Positions 1 through 9,301 of a stretch of 64,000 nt of DNA are shown one piece after another. The stretch comes from Streptomyces sp. NRRL S-337 (GTDB lineage: Bacteria > Actinomycetota > Actinomycetes > Streptomycetales > Streptomycetaceae): the NCBI RefSeq assembly GCF_000720175.1, contig NZ_JOIX01000019.1:48336-112335 (forward strand), in the 5' to 3' direction. Made by a program: the position numbers and the translations under genes. Position 1 is the first letter of the stretch. Every line of letters begins with the position of its first letter. The notes beneath the pieces are model-generated. The model had not been told where the DNA came from and did not search any database. It saw only the letters and a list, made by a program, of their open reading frames with translations.

Positions 1-118
1 CTGCCGGAAGGGCGAGCCCCGCACCGTCGAGCCGCCGCGGGCGCTGTCCGCACTGCAAAACAGCCGCGCGGGTACCCCCACCCCGTCCAGTACGATATTG
101 ACGTTCCGTAAAGCAAAT

Positions 119-137
119 CCTCACTCACCGTAGCGAC
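119..137 (+). promoter_or_regulatory. Shared 19-bp leader motif before metG
   Basis: The sequence CCTCACTCACCGTAGCGAC ends 16 nt before the metG start codon. A near-identical copy (17 of 19 bases) lies at 19896-19914, 19 nt before the start of a DUF4232 lipoprotein gene. A possible -10 element TACGAT lies at 91-96. The function is unknown; a shared promoter or regulator site is inferred from similarity and equal placement only. Confidence 0.3.
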
Positions 138-153
138 TTGGGAGCAGCCGGCA

Positions 154-1869
154 ATGGCTCGACACCTCATCACCAGCGCCCTTCCGTATATCAACGGGAT
201 CAAGCACCTGGGCAACATGGTGGGGTCCATGCTCCCGGCCGACGTGTATTCCCGGTATCTGCGGCAGCGGGGCCACGACGTGCTCTACATCTGTGCGACG
301 GACGAGCACGGGACCCCGGCCGAGCTGGCGGCGAAGGAGGCCGGGCAGTCGGTCGACGCGTTCTGCGGTGAGCAGCACGAGAAGCAGAAGGCGATCTACG
401 AGGGCTTCGGGCTGCGGTTCGACTACTTCGGGCGGAGCTCCTCGCCGGAGAACGTCGAGCTCACGCAGCACTTCGCGCGGAAGCTGCAGGAGAACGGCTT
501 CATCGAGGAGCGGGCGATCCGGCAGGTCTACTCCATCGCCGACGAGCGCTTCCTGCCCGACCGCTACATCGTCGGCACCTGTCCGCACTGCGGCTACGAC
601 AAGGCGCGCGGCGACCAGTGCGAGAACTGCACCCGGGTACTGGACCCGACCGACCTGATCGACGCCCGGTCGGCGATCAGCGGCAGCGGTGACCTGGAGG
701 TGCGGGAGACCAAGCACCTGTTCCTGCTCCAGTCGAAGCTGCAGCACGAGGTCGAAGGCTGGCTGGAGGGCAACGGCAGCAAGGAGTGGCCGACCCTCGC
801 GTCCTCGATCGCGCACAAGTGGCTGACCGAGGGCCTGCAGGACCGGGCGATCACCCGTGACCTGGACTGGGGCGTCCCGGTGCCGGCGGACGTGTGGCCG
901 GAGCTGGCGGCCGAGGGCAAGGTCTTCTACGTCTGGTTCGACGCACCGATCGAGTACATCGGCGCGACGAAGGAGTGGGCCGACGTCGACCCGGAGAACC
1001 GCGACTGGAAGTCGTGGTGGTACGAGGCCGAGGACGTCCGCTACACGGAATTCATGGCCAAGGACAACGTGCCGTTCCACAGCGTGATGTTCCCGGCGAC
1101 GCAGCTGGGGACCCGCGAGCCGTGGAAGAAGGTCGACTTCCTCAAGGCCTTCAACTGGCTGAACTACTACGGCGGGAAGTTCTCCACCTCGCAGCGCCGG
1201 GGCGTCTTCACGGACGCGGCGCTGGAGCTGCTGCCGGCCGACTACTGGCGTTACTTCCTGATGGCCCACGCGCCGGAGTCGGACGACACCTCCTTCACCT
1301 GGGAGCTGTTCTCGTCGTCGGTGAACAAGGACCTCGCGGACACGCTCGGCAACTTCGTCAACCGGGTGCTGTCGTTCTCCCGCAAGCGGTTCGGCGACGA
1401 GGTTCCGGCGGGTGCCGAGGCCGGCGCCGCGGAGCAGAAGCTGGGCGAGGAGATCGCCGGGCTGCTGGCGGAGTACGAGGGCCACATGGAGGCCCTGCAG
1501 TTCCGCAAGGCGTCGGCCTCGCTGCGCGCCCTGTGGAGCGCGGGCAACTCCTACCTGGAGGAGAAGGCCCCCTGGCTGGAGATCAAGACGGACAAGGACG
1601 CGGCGGCGCTGACGCTGCGCACCGCGATGAACCTGATCCACCTGTACGCGGTGGTCTCCGAGCCGTTCATCCCGGCGTCGGCGAAGGCGATGCGGAGCGC
1701 GTTCGCGCTGGCGGACGACACTGCCGTGTGGGTCTCGCAGGACGAGGCGAAGGCGCTGGCGTCGGTGCCGGCGGGGACTCCGTTCACGGTGCCGCCGGTG
1801 CTCTTCGCGAAGATCACTGACGAGGACCTGGACTCGTACCGCGAGCGTTTCGGCGGTGCGGAGGGCTGA
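154..1869 (+). CDS. metG: Methionyl-tRNA synthetase
   Basis: Class I aminoacyl-tRNA synthetase charging tRNA-Met in the cytoplasm; 571 aa. The N-terminus carries the [14 protein letters not shown] region with the HIGH-type signature HLGN. A zinc knuckle follows at about residues 147-163 (CPHCGY...CENC). The KMSKS loop is replaced by KFSTSQ at about residue 349, so the second lysine of the signature is missing. It is of the E. coli/eukaryote-like type and lacks a C-terminal tRNA-binding extension. The ATG at 154 follows a GGGAG Shine-Dalgarno sequence. Transcription ends at a hairpin at 1907-1944, convergent with the next gene. The family is certain from the whole-protein match to MetRS; whether it is the housekeeping or a second MetRS cannot be told here. 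Confidence 0.95.
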   Translation: MARHLITSALPYINGIKHLGNMVGSMLPADVYSRYLRQRGHDVLYICATDEHGTPAELAAKEAGQSVDAFCGEQHEKQKAIYEGFGLRFDYFGRSSSPENVELTQHFARKLQENGFIEERAIRQVYSIADERFLPDRYIVGTCPHCGYDKARGDQCENCTRVLDPTDLIDARSAISGSGDLEVRETKHLFLLQSKLQHEVEGWLEGNGSKEWPTLASSIAHKWLTEGLQDRAITRDLDWGVPVPADVWPELAAEGKVFYVWFDAPIEYIGATKEWADVDPENRDWKSWWYEAEDVRYTEFMAKDNVPFHSVMFPATQLGTREPWKKVDFLKAFNWLNYYGGKFSTSQRRGVFTDAALELLPADYWRYFLMAHAPESDDTSFTWELFSSSVNKDLADTLGNFVNRVLSFSRKRFGDEVPAGAEAGAAEQKLGEEIAGLLAEYEGHMEALQFRKASASLRALWSAGNSYLEEKAPWLEIKTDKDAAALTLRTAMNLIHLYAVVSEPFIPASAKAMRSAFALADDTAVWVSQDEAKALASVPAGTPFTVPPVLFAKITDEDLDSYRERFGGAEG

Positions 1870-1906
1870 TCGTCCTCGTCGCCGACTGGTCGGTCCCCCT
1901 GCCTGT

Positions 1907-1944
1907 ATGCGCCCGTCCCGCCCTTGAGGGTGGGGCGGGCGCAT
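1907..1944. terminator. Bidirectional terminator after metG
   Basis: Inverted repeat with a 13-bp stem (1907-1919 with 1932-1944, one G·U pair) and a 12-nt loop. It lies 38 bp past the metG stop and 30 bp past the stop of the convergent membrane gene, so it can end both transcripts. Confidence 0.75.
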
Positions 1945-1973
1945 GTGCGAGGCAGGCTGCCGGCGGGCGGCGC

Positions 1974-3722
1974 TCAGGGCTTGGTGCCCGGTGAGACGTA
2001 GGCGGTCAGCCGCTTCAGGCCGGGGGTCGGTGGGAGGGAGACCTTGCGCCAACCGCGGGCGTAGTGCGGGGGCCGCTGGCCGGCCACGAGGAGGACGGCG
2101 GCGGGGCGGCGGGTGCCGAGCCGGGTCAGGGCGGTCGGGGTGATGCTGGCGTCGTGGCCGGCGGGCTGGCGGGACGCGCAGCCGGCCTGGTACGCCACGC
2201 GGACCGCTTCCTCGCCGCTGACGGCGCACGGCGGCCGGAGACCGGCGGTGCGCAGGGTCCGGGCGATCCGGGCGATGTCGGTCTGGGCGCGGACCGTTCC
2301 GCGCTGCATCTTGTGCAGGATCGCCAGCTGGACCGCCTCGTGGCCGAGCAGCACGAGGGCCAGCAGGGCCACCGCCGCGGCGTGCCGCCGGCGGGGGAGG
2401 AGGGCCAGCCGGCACAGGAACCAGGCGGCGGGCATCATCAGCAGGGCGTACGCGGGCAGCAGGAAGCGCGGGGCGGCGTAGTCGACCGCCAGGAGGTAGG
2501 GGGCGGCGAGGCAGAGGCCGACCAGTGACGGGAGCACGACGGGTGCCGCGCCGTAACGGTGCAGCGAGCCGTCGGGGTCGTGGAGGCGGAGGGTCGGCCA
2601 GGTCTGCCCGTCCCGTTGCCCTGCGCCGCCGGTGGCGAGGCGGTCGGCCCGGGCCGCGTCCAGGACGAGGCTGCCCAGCCGTACGGGGTCGAGCCAGAGG
2701 CCGTCGCGCCGGCCGGGGTGCGCTCCGTGGCCGGGCGGCCACACCGGGCCGTAGCGGTGCAGCGCTCCGCCGGGTTCGCGGGCGCGTACCGCGGCCCAGA
2801 CCGCGCCGATCACCGCCAGTGGGAGCGCGCACCACCATGCCGCCGCCACCGGATGGTCCCAGGCCAGATGGCAGGGGCGGCACAGGGTCTTTCCCTGGAG
2901 CGCCCGGGCGTGATCGGCGAAGGACGGGTGCCAGCCGAGGCCGCCCTGGATCTCCGCGGCCTGCCGCAGCCGGGCGGGGAAGCCGCCGTACGAGAGGTAC
3001 GCCTCGATGATCCACTCGGCGCATCCGAGGACGAGACCGGCCGGGAGGGCGAGCAGCACGGTGGACCGGCGCCAGGTCGGTACGACGAGCCCGGCCACGA
3101 AGAGCGGAACGGCCAGCCATACCGCGTCGGTGGGGCGCATCAGCGCGACCAGTGCCACCGCGGCGGCGAGGCCGGTGGCGGCGCCCCGGCCGGCCTCCGG
3201 GGCCAGCTGTACGGGCGGCTGGCGCACCGCGAGCAGGAAGCAGCCGGTGGCGATGAGCGCGGCGTAGCCGACCCACAGGTTCGGCATGGCCTGCGGACCG
3301 TAGAAGAGGGTGACCCAGAGCCCGGCGAACAGCGCGCCGCCGAGCGCCGGGACGGGCGGCGGCAGCAGGCGCCGCCAGATGCAGAGGGTGAGCAGGAGCC
3401 CGGCGCCGGAGAGCAGCGCGAGGTAGCAGTGCAGCGCGGGGGCCGAGGTCGTGAGGGCGACGACCGGGGCGAGGAGGAGGGTGACGCCGCGGGCGCGCGG
3501 GGCGCTGAAGTACGCGGCCGGGGTGTGCGGGTCGACCTGGCTGACGTAGACCGTCTCGTCCCATCCCAAACCGGGGGTGGAGACGGCGAAATAGAGCTGC
3601 CCGGCGGTGAAGACGGCGGCCACGGTGATCAGCCATCGCAGATCACTGCCCGGTGCGGGGCGCGTCGGATGGGCCCGCGGGGCCAGGCCGGTCGTGCCGG
3701 GGAGGAGGCTGGCTTGCTGCAT
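1974..3722 (-). CDS. GT-C-like integral membrane glycosyltransferase
   Basis: Polytopic membrane protein of about 582 aa with roughly ten hydrophobic segments. An extracytoplasmic acidic motif, LGWDETVY, lies about 30 residues after the start of the first segment. This W-D-E pattern is typical of polyprenyl-phosphate-dependent GT-C enzymes (ArnT/PMT-like), where the acidic residues act in catalysis. The C-terminal 120 residues are soluble. Substrate unknown; inferred to glycosylate lipids, cell-wall polymers or proteins at the outer membrane face. ATG at 3722 is preferred; an upstream in-frame GTG at 3761 would add 13 residues. A central stretch at about residues 280-370 is Arg/Gly-rich and less hydrophobic than expected, so a local frame problem is possible. 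Convergent with metG. Confidence 0.65.
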   Translation of the reverse strand: MQQASLLPGTTGLAPRAHPTRPAPGSDLRWLITVAAVFTAGQLYFAVSTPGLGWDETVYVSQVDPHTPAAYFSAPRARGVTLLLAPVVALTTSAPALHCYLALLSGAGLLLTLCIWRRLLPPPVPALGGALFAGLWVTLFYGPQAMPNLWVGYAALIATGCFLLAVRQPPVQLAPEAGRGAATGLAAAVALVALMRPTDAVWLAVPLFVAGLVVPTWRRSTVLLALPAGLVLGCAEWIIEAYLSYGGFPARLRQAAEIQGGLGWHPSFADHARALQGKTLCRPCHLAWDHPVAAAWWCALPLAVIGAVWAAVRAREPGGALHRYGPVWPPGHGAHPGRRDGLWLDPVRLGSLVLDAARADRLATGGAGQRDGQTWPTLRLHDPDGSLHRYGAAPVVLPSLVGLCLAAPYLLAVDYAAPRFLLPAYALLMMPAAWFLCRLALLPRRRHAAAVALLALVLLGHEAVQLAILHKMQRGTVRAQTDIARIARTLRTAGLRPPCAVSGEEAVRVAYQAGCASRQPAGHDASITPTALTRLGTRRPAAVLLVAGQRPPHYARGWRKVSLPPTPGLKRLTAYVSPGTKP

Positions 3723-3807
3723 GGGCACCACAGTGCGTGCGCGGCCGGAACCCGGCCACACATGTGGTGCGGTTGGAGCACGCGGCCGCTTACGCCGAAG
3801 GGGCGGT

Positions 3808-3821
3808 GTTTCACGTGAAAC
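3808..3821. promoter_or_regulatory. parS site 1, in a 30-bp palindrome
   Basis: Exact GTTTCACGTGAAAC, the ParB-binding site of Streptomyces. It is the centre of a perfect 30-bp palindrome (3800-3829) with arms GGGGCGGTG and CACCGCCCC. Beyond a single bulged A, CGCCGA at 3793-3798 pairs with TCGGCG at 3830-3835. It lies 27-56 bp past the aspS stop, so it can also act as the aspS terminator. Confidence 0.9.
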
Positions 3822-3855
3822 ACCGCCCCTCGGCGTCTGTGCGGCTCCGCCGGCG

Positions 3856-5619
3856 CTACTTCACCTGCGGCTTGCGGATGTTGAGGTGGAGCTCCTTGAG
3901 CCGGGCTTCTTCCAGCTCGGTCGGCGCGCCCATCATCAGGTCCTGCGCGTTGCCGTTCAGCGGGAACGCGATGGTCTCGCGGATGTTCGGCTCGTCCGCG
4001 AGCAGCATGACGATGCGGTCGACGCCGGGGGCGATACCGCCGTGCGGCGGGGCGCCGAAGCGGAAGGCGCGGAGCATGCCCGCGAACTTCTCCTCGACGG
4101 TCTCACGGTCGTAGCCCGCGATCTCGAAGGCCTTGATCATGATGTCCGGCTCGTGGTTCCGGATCGCGCCGGAGGACAGCTCGACGCCGTTGCAGACGAT
4201 GTCGTACTGCCAGCCCAGGATGTCCAGCGGGTCCTTCTCCTCCAGGTCCTTCATGCCGCCCTGCGGCATCGAGAAGGGGTTGTGGGAGAAGTCGATCTTG
4301 CCGGTCTCCTCGTCCCGCTCGTACATCGGGAAGTCGACGATCCAGCAGAAGCGGAAGACGTTCTCCTCGAAGTGGCCGGCGCGCTTGGCGGCCTCGACGC
4401 GGACCGCGCCCATGATCTTCGAGACCTCGTCGAACTCGCCCGCGCCGAAGAAGACCGCGTGACCTGCCTCCAGCCCGAGGCGCTCGGTGAGGACCTTGAC
4501 GTTCTCCTCGGTGAGGAACTTGGCGATCGGGCCGGTCAGCGAGCCGTCTTCACCGACGCGCACCCAGGCCAGGCCCTTGGCACCCTGCTGGACCGCGTAG
4601 TCGCCGAGCTGGTCGAAGAACTTGCGCGGCTGGTCCTGGACGGCCGGCACCGGCAGCGCGCGGACGTGCTTGCCCGCGAACGCCTTGAACTCCGAGCCCT
4701 CGAAGACGTCGGTGATGTCGACCAGTTCGAGCTGGGCGCGCAGGTCCGGCTTGTCGGAGCCGTACTTCAGCATCGCCTCGCGGAACGGGATGCGCGGGAA
4801 CGGCGAGGTGACGTGCCGGCCGCCGCCGAACTCCTCGAACAGCTCGGTCATCAGCTTCTCGACCGGCTGGAAGACGTCCTCCTGCTCGACGAAGGACATC
4901 TCGATGTCGAGCTGGTAGAACTCGCCCGGCGAGCGGTCCGCGCGGGCGTCCTCGTCGCGGAAGCACGGGGCGATCTGGAAGTACCGGTCGAAGCCCGAGA
5001 TCATCAGCAGCTGCTTGAACTGCTGCGGGGCCTGCGGCAGCGCGTAGAACTTGCCCGGGTGGAGGCGGGACGGCACGACGAAGTCGCGGGCGCCCTCCGG
5101 GGAGGTGGCGCTGAGGATCGGCGTCGCCATCTCGTTGAAGCCGAGGGCGACCATCTTCTGGCGGATGGACGCGATGACCGCCGAGCGCAGCATGATGTTG
5201 CGGTGCATCCGCTCGCGGCGCAGGTCGAGGAAGCGGTACTCCAGGCGCCGCTCCTCGTTGACGCCGTCGTCCGCGTTGATCGTGAACGGGATCTGCTGGG
5301 CCGCACCCAGGACCTCGACCTCGGTGACCTCGATCTCGATCTCGCCGGTGGGCAGCTCCGGGTTGACGTTCTCGGCACCGCGCGAGACGACCTTGCCGTC
5401 GACGCGGACGACCGTCTCCTTCGTCAGCTTGTCGAGCGCCTCGGCGCCGGGGGTGCCGGGGCGGGCCACGAGCTGGACGAGACCGTAGTGGTCGCGCAGA
5501 TCGATGAAGAGGATGCCGCCCAGGTCACGACGATTGTGCAGCCAGCCGCTGAGGCGGACGTCGGTGTCGACGTCCGCGGCTCGGAGCTCGCCGCAGTTAT
5601 GGGACCGGTACCGGTGCAT
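3856..5619 (-). CDS. aspS: Aspartyl-tRNA synthetase
   Basis: Class II synthetase charging tRNA-Asp (or both tRNA-Asp and tRNA-Asn if non-discriminating); 587 aa, the usual bacterial length. In order: an N-terminal OB-fold anticodon-binding domain (about 1-105), class II motif 2 with [10 protein letters not shown] near residue 217, the bacterial GAD insertion domain, and motif 3 [11 protein letters not shown] near residue 535. The ATG at 5619 is preceded by GGATGAG at good spacing. It is monocistronic and probably ends in the parS-containing hairpin at 3793-3835. Divergent from the phosphatase gene at 5931. Confidence 0.97.
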   Translation of the reverse strand: MHRYRSHNCGELRAADVDTDVRLSGWLHNRRDLGGILFIDLRDHYGLVQLVARPGTPGAEALDKLTKETVVRVDGKVVSRGAENVNPELPTGEIEIEVTEVEVLGAAQQIPFTINADDGVNEERRLEYRFLDLRRERMHRNIMLRSAVIASIRQKMVALGFNEMATPILSATSPEGARDFVVPSRLHPGKFYALPQAPQQFKQLLMISGFDRYFQIAPCFRDEDARADRSPGEFYQLDIEMSFVEQEDVFQPVEKLMTELFEEFGGGRHVTSPFPRIPFREAMLKYGSDKPDLRAQLELVDITDVFEGSEFKAFAGKHVRALPVPAVQDQPRKFFDQLGDYAVQQGAKGLAWVRVGEDGSLTGPIAKFLTEENVKVLTERLGLEAGHAVFFGAGEFDEVSKIMGAVRVEAAKRAGHFEENVFRFCWIVDFPMYERDEETGKIDFSHNPFSMPQGGMKDLEEKDPLDILGWQYDIVCNGVELSSGAIRNHEPDIMIKAFEIAGYDRETVEEKFAGMLRAFRFGAPPHGGIAPGVDRIVMLLADEPNIRETIAFPLNGNAQDLMMGAPTELEEARLKELHLNIRKPQVK

Positions 5620-5930
5620 CGCTCATCCAAGTCGTCGCGAGTGTCGAGGTGAGGAGTTGTCGGGAGGGGGGCGGGGGTCGGGATCCGGTGCGGACGCCCG
5701 GCCGCTCTCCCCGTGGATCACCCGAAAGGCCACCCCAGGATTGACATAACCGCTCCAGGTTACCGCCCCGGCCCCCGGCGCTTCGTTGACATATACGCAT
5801 CAGCGATTCCCGGCGGGTTCCCGGCACGATTCCGGCGCGATCACCGGGGTGCGCCGGGGGGCGGCGACTGCGACGAGGGTCACGCTCCGTTCTCTGGTCG
5901 GCCTCCGGCAAACGCCCCTAAAGTGAGGCA
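5620..5930. other. Divergent promoter region aspS / SpoIIE-type phosphatase
   Basis: A 311-bp gap without an ORF. It holds two direct copies of TTGACATA (5741-5748 and 5786-5793, 45 bp apart), which look like -35 hexamers, but neither has a convincing -10 at 16-19 bp. TAAAGT at 5919-5924 lies 6 nt before the phosphatase ATG and could give a leaderless transcript. Confidence 0.4.
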
Positions 5931-8102
5931 ATGCGCACCAAGGACCTCCTGGCTGCCATCGCAACCGGCCTCTGGCGCTGGGACAACGCCACGGGACGGG
6001 TGAGCCTCGACGCCGAGGCGGCCCGGCTGCTCGGGTTGCCGGCCGAGCCGGTGGAGCTGACCGAGGCGGCGGTGCGTTCCCGTTTTCATCCCGTCGACTT
6101 CGCCGAGGTCAACGGCATCGTGCAGCTCGCGGTCGCCGAGGAGACCCTGGCCGAGGCCCGGCTGCGGGTCGTCGACGAGCAGGGGCAGGTACTGCGGCTG
6201 GTCCGCTCCCGGTCCCGGCCCCGCCTGGTCGACGGTGATTTCGAGCTGGTCGGCACCCTTCAGGAGGTGCCCGAGCCGCTGCCCGGCACCTCCGCCGCAC
6301 ACACCCCGATCACCGGCGACTGGCGCCGCTCGCGCGAGGCGTTCCTGCTGGACGCGGGGCGGGCGCTGGCCGAGGCCCGGTCCACCGCGGAGGTGCTGCG
6401 GGTGGCGGCGAGGCTGTCGATGCCCGGTTTCATGCCGGAGGGGCTCGCGGTCTTCGGAATCGAGGGCGACCGGGTGTCGGTCATCGGCCACCACGGCCAC
6501 CGGCCCGGCGACGAGCAGCCGTTCCTCGACATGCCGCTGGAGACGGAGTACCCGGCCGCTGAGGTGATCCGCACCGGCCGGGCCATCTATCTGCCCACAC
6601 CCGAGGAGTACCGCGGCCGCTACCCGGCCACCTGGCCGCTGGCCGCCCGCTTCGGCCGGATGTCGTGGGCGTTCCTGCCGCTGGTCAATGCGGGCCGGAC
6701 GATCGGTGCCTGGATGGCGGGGTTCGCCGAGCCGGTCGCCTTCACGCCCGACGAGCGCTCGGTGCTGACCACCGTCGCCCGGATGCTGGCGCAGGCGCTG
6801 GCCAGGGCCGGGATGCAGGAGGAACAGCAGGAGCTGGCGCTCGGGCTGCAGCGCAGCATGCGGCCCACGGTGCAGCCGGACATCCCGGGGATGACGGTCG
6901 CGGCGCGCTACGTCCCGACCGGCGGCGGGCTGGAGGTGGGCGGCGACTGGTACGACATGATCCCGCTGCCGTCGGGCCGGATCGCGCTGGTCATCGGGGA
7001 CGTGCAGGGCCATGACGTACGGGCCGCGGGCCTGATGGGGCAGCTGCGGATCGCGCTGCGGGCCTATGCCTCCGAGGGGCACCACCCGGACGCGGTGCTC
7101 TCGCGGGCGTCCCGGTTCCTGGCCGGGATCAACGCGACGGAGTTCCGCGGCCACGGCGAGGACCAGCGGTTCGCCACCTGTCTGTACATCGAGGTGGACC
7201 CGTCGACCGGGCTGCTGGACATCGCACGGGCCGGCCACCCCGACCCGGCGATCCGGCTGTGCGACGGCACGATGCTGATCCGTCCGACCGCGGGTGGGCT
7301 GCCGCTGGGGATCGTCCCGGACGCCGACTACCCCACCACCCGCCTCGTCCTGGAGCCCGGCGAAACGATGATGGTCTGCACCGACGGGCTGATCGAGACC
7401 GGCGGGCACGACCTGGAGACCGGATGGTCGCGACTGCGCGGCATCATCGAGTCGCACGAGGTCGGCGCGGACGAAGGGGATCTGGAACGGCTCGCCGACG
7501 CCCTGGTCCAGGCCGTGCACGGCCCGCCCTCCCACCACACCACCGGACCGCTGGTGGACCGCCGCGAGGACGACATAGCCCTTCTGCTGCTGTGCCGTGA
7601 GGGCGGCAGCTGCGGCGTCGGCACCGGGGGACCGCCGGCGCAGCAGCCCGTACGGCGCACCGCGCTCTCCGTGGCCCAGGCCGAACCGCACCGGATAGCC
7701 GAGGCGCGCCGGCAGGTCCGCGAGGTGCTGCACGACTGGGCCGACCCGGACCAGGTCGACTCGGCGGTGCTGATGGTCTCCGAAATGGTCACCAACGTCC
7801 TGCTGCACACCGACGGGGACGCGCTGCTGGTCGCCGAGATCTCCGGGGAGCTGGGCGCGCGCCGGGTCCGGGTCGACGTCTCCGACAGCAGCGACGAGCT
7901 GCCGCACCGGCGCAGTCCCGGCGAACTGGCCTCCTCGGGGCGGGGGTTGGTGCTGCTGGAGCTGCTGGCCGGGAAGTGGGGCGTGGATCCGCGCGGGGAC
8001 GGCAAGTCGACGTGGTTCGAGCTCTACGAGGACGCGGGGGACGCGCTGGGCCCGGTGTCGCCGGAACTGGAGTCCGAGCCGGAGTCCGAGTCCGCCGCGT
8101 AG
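5931..8102 (+). CDS. PAS-GAF-PP2C (SpoIIE)-HATPase phosphatase/anti-sigma protein
   Basis: Multidomain signalling protein, 723 aa. In order: a PAS-like sensor (about 1-115), a GAF domain (about 145-295), a SpoIIE-type PP2C Ser/Thr phosphatase (about 305-545), and a C-terminal GHKL ATPase of the RsbW type (about 575-700). The PP2C metal-binding motif GDVQGHD is present, and the ATPase carries SEMVTNVLLHT. Known relatives dephosphorylate anti-anti-sigma factors while the ATPase half phosphorylates them or binds sigma. No partner sigma gene is nearby. The last 79 bp overlap the 3' end of the convergent permease gene, in a Glu/Ser-rich tail. ATG at 5931 has a close GAGG or may be leaderless. Confidence 0.85.
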   Translation: MRTKDLLAAIATGLWRWDNATGRVSLDAEAARLLGLPAEPVELTEAAVRSRFHPVDFAEVNGIVQLAVAEETLAEARLRVVDEQGQVLRLVRSRSRPRLVDGDFELVGTLQEVPEPLPGTSAAHTPITGDWRRSREAFLLDAGRALAEARSTAEVLRVAARLSMPGFMPEGLAVFGIEGDRVSVIGHHGHRPGDEQPFLDMPLETEYPAAEVIRTGRAIYLPTPEEYRGRYPATWPLAARFGRMSWAFLPLVNAGRTIGAWMAGFAEPVAFTPDERSVLTTVARMLAQALARAGMQEEQQELALGLQRSMRPTVQPDIPGMTVAARYVPTGGGLEVGGDWYDMIPLPSGRIALVIGDVQGHDVRAAGLMGQLRIALRAYASEGHHPDAVLSRASRFLAGINATEFRGHGEDQRFATCLYIEVDPSTGLLDIARAGHPDPAIRLCDGTMLIRPTAGGLPLGIVPDADYPTTRLVLEPGETMMVCTDGLIETGGHDLETGWSRLRGIIESHEVGADEGDLERLADALVQAVHGPPSHHTTGPLVDRREDDIALLLLCREGGSCGVGTGGPPAQQPVRRTALSVAQAEPHRIAEARRQVREVLHDWADPDQVDSAVLMVSEMVTNVLLHTDGDALLVAEISGELGARRVRVDVSDSSDELPHRRSPGELASSGRGLVLLELLAGKWGVDPRGDGKSTWFELYEDAGDALGPVSPELESEPESESAA

Positions 8103-9178
8103 TGCTTGCGCAGTTCGTGCAGGACGCCGGAGACCGCGGCGGTCAGCGGGACGGACAGCAGCATGCCGAGGATGCCGGCGACACTGGCGCCGGCCGTGAT
8201 CGCCAGCATCACCGTCGCCGGGTGCATCTGGACCGTGCGGCTCTGGATCATCGGCTGCAGGACGTGCCCCTCCAGTACCTGGACGGCGAGGACGACGCCG
8301 AGCGTCCACAGTGCGATGACGAAGCCCCGGTCGGCGAACGCGACCAGGATCGCCACCGCGCCGGAGATGAACGCGCCGAGGTAGGGGATGTACGCGCCGA
8401 CGAAGACCAGTGCGCCCAGGCCCGGGGCGCCCGGCACCTGGAGGATCAGCAGGCCGACGGTGATGCACAGGGCGTCGATCAGCGCGATGACGGTGGTGCC
8501 GCGCATGAAGCCCTGTATGGCCTGGAAGCCGCGGCGGGCCATCCGTTCGAGCTGGGGCCCCGAATTGCCGGGCGCCCAGTCGTGCAGCGCGCGGACGGCC
8601 TTGTCCGCGTCGCGGAGGAAGAAGAATGTCAGCAGCAGGGCGAGGACCGCGGCGGCGATGAACTGGCCGACGACGCTGACCCCGGCCAGCAGCCCGGAGG
8701 CCGCCTCACCGCCGAACCTGGTGACCAGGCTCTTGGCGTTGGAGGCCAGGTCGCCGAGCGACGCACCGGCCGTGCCGAAGTTCTTGGAGAGGCCCTGGCC
8801 GGCCTCCTTGAGCGAGGCGATGATCTGGTCCCCGGTGTCCACCAGCGCACTGACGACGACATATCCGGCGCCGCCGACCACCACCAGCAGGACGGCGCAG
8901 GTCAGCCCGGCCGCCAGCGAGCGGTTGAGCCGCATCCCGACCAGCCGCCGGTAGAGCGGCCCGAGCAGCGCACTGCCGAGCAGCGCCAGCAGCACGGGCG
9001 TGACCGCCGCGCTCAGGAAGACGCACAGCCAGACGCCGACGGCCAGCACGGACGCGACCAGCAGCGCCACCACGCACCAGGCCGCGGCACGGCGGGCCTC
9101 GACCGGCAGCAACGGCTTCTCCGTCAGCGGCCGTTCGGGGCCGGAGCCGCTCCGGTCATGATCCGAATCGTTTCGCAC
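8024..9178 (-). CDS. AI-2E family transporter (TqsA/PerM-like permease)
   Basis: Integral membrane protein of about 384 aa with some eight hydrophobic segments in the AI-2E/UPF0118 arrangement: two or three N-terminal segments, a hydrophilic loop (about 90-175), then a dense C-terminal block. The tail is Ser/Asp/Gly-rich. Members export varied substrates or act as Na+/H+ antiporters; substrate here unknown. GTG at 9178 is chosen, with GGTGGA 8 nt upstream. A longer reading starting at GTG 9253 would begin inside a parS site and is rejected. The 3' end overlaps the convergent phosphatase gene by 79 bp. Confidence 0.8.
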   Translation of the reverse strand: MRNDSDHDRSGSGPERPLTEKPLLPVEARRAAAWCVVALLVASVLAVGVWLCVFLSAAVTPVLLALLGSALLGPLYRRLVGMRLNRSLAAGLTCAVLLVVVGGAGYVVVSALVDTGDQIIASLKEAGQGLSKNFGTAGASLGDLASNAKSLVTRFGGEAASGLLAGVSVVGQFIAAAVLALLLTFFFLRDADKAVRALHDWAPGNSGPQLERMARRGFQAIQGFMRGTTVIALIDALCITVGLLILQVPGAPGLGALVFVGAYIPYLGAFISGAVAILVAFADRGFVIALWTLGVVLAVQVLEGHVLQPMIQSRTVQMHPATVMLAITAGASVAGILGMLLSVPLTAAVSGVLHELRKHYAADSDSGSDSSSGDTGPSASPASS

Positions 9179-9237
9179 CCGGACAGTCCACCATGACGCA
9201 CGGTCCGGAAACGGGCAGGGGAACGCGCCGGGGCGGT

Positions 9238-9251
9238 GTTTCACGTGAAAC
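9238..9251. promoter_or_regulatory. parS site 2
   Basis: Exact GTTTCACGTGAAAC between the permease start and the pirin stop. With site 3 it forms a long inverted repeat, 9230-9278, whose outer arms GGGGCGGTG / CACCGCCCC are the same as those around parS sites 1 and 8. Confidence 0.92.
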
Positions 9252-9256
9252 ACCTC

Positions 9257-9270
9257 GTTTCACGTGAAAC
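9257..9270. promoter_or_regulatory. parS site 3
   Basis: Exact GTTTCACGTGAAAC, 19 bp centre to centre from site 2. The pair gives 22-bp arms around the 5-nt loop ACCTC. It ends 24 bp past the stop of the pirin gene and could terminate it. Confidence 0.92.
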
Positions 9271-9301
9271 ACCGCCCCTCATCACGAGGTCCGGCGCCGG
9301 G

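Noticed and set aside
121..3636. Very long minus-strand ORF covering metG and beyond
   Set aside because: It is the antisense of metG joined to another frame, with Arg/Pro/Ala-only composition and no domain. High G+C gives many such open frames.
5741..5793. Twin TTGACATA hexamers as firm promoters for the phosphatase
   Set aside because: No acceptable -10 lies at the right distance for either copy, so they are recorded only as part of the gap.
9179..9253. N-terminal extension of the permease beginning MFHVKH
   Set aside because: The start would be inside a parS site. The MFHVKH-type beginning recurs wherever an ORF caller meets parS, and a GTG with a better context lies at 9178.
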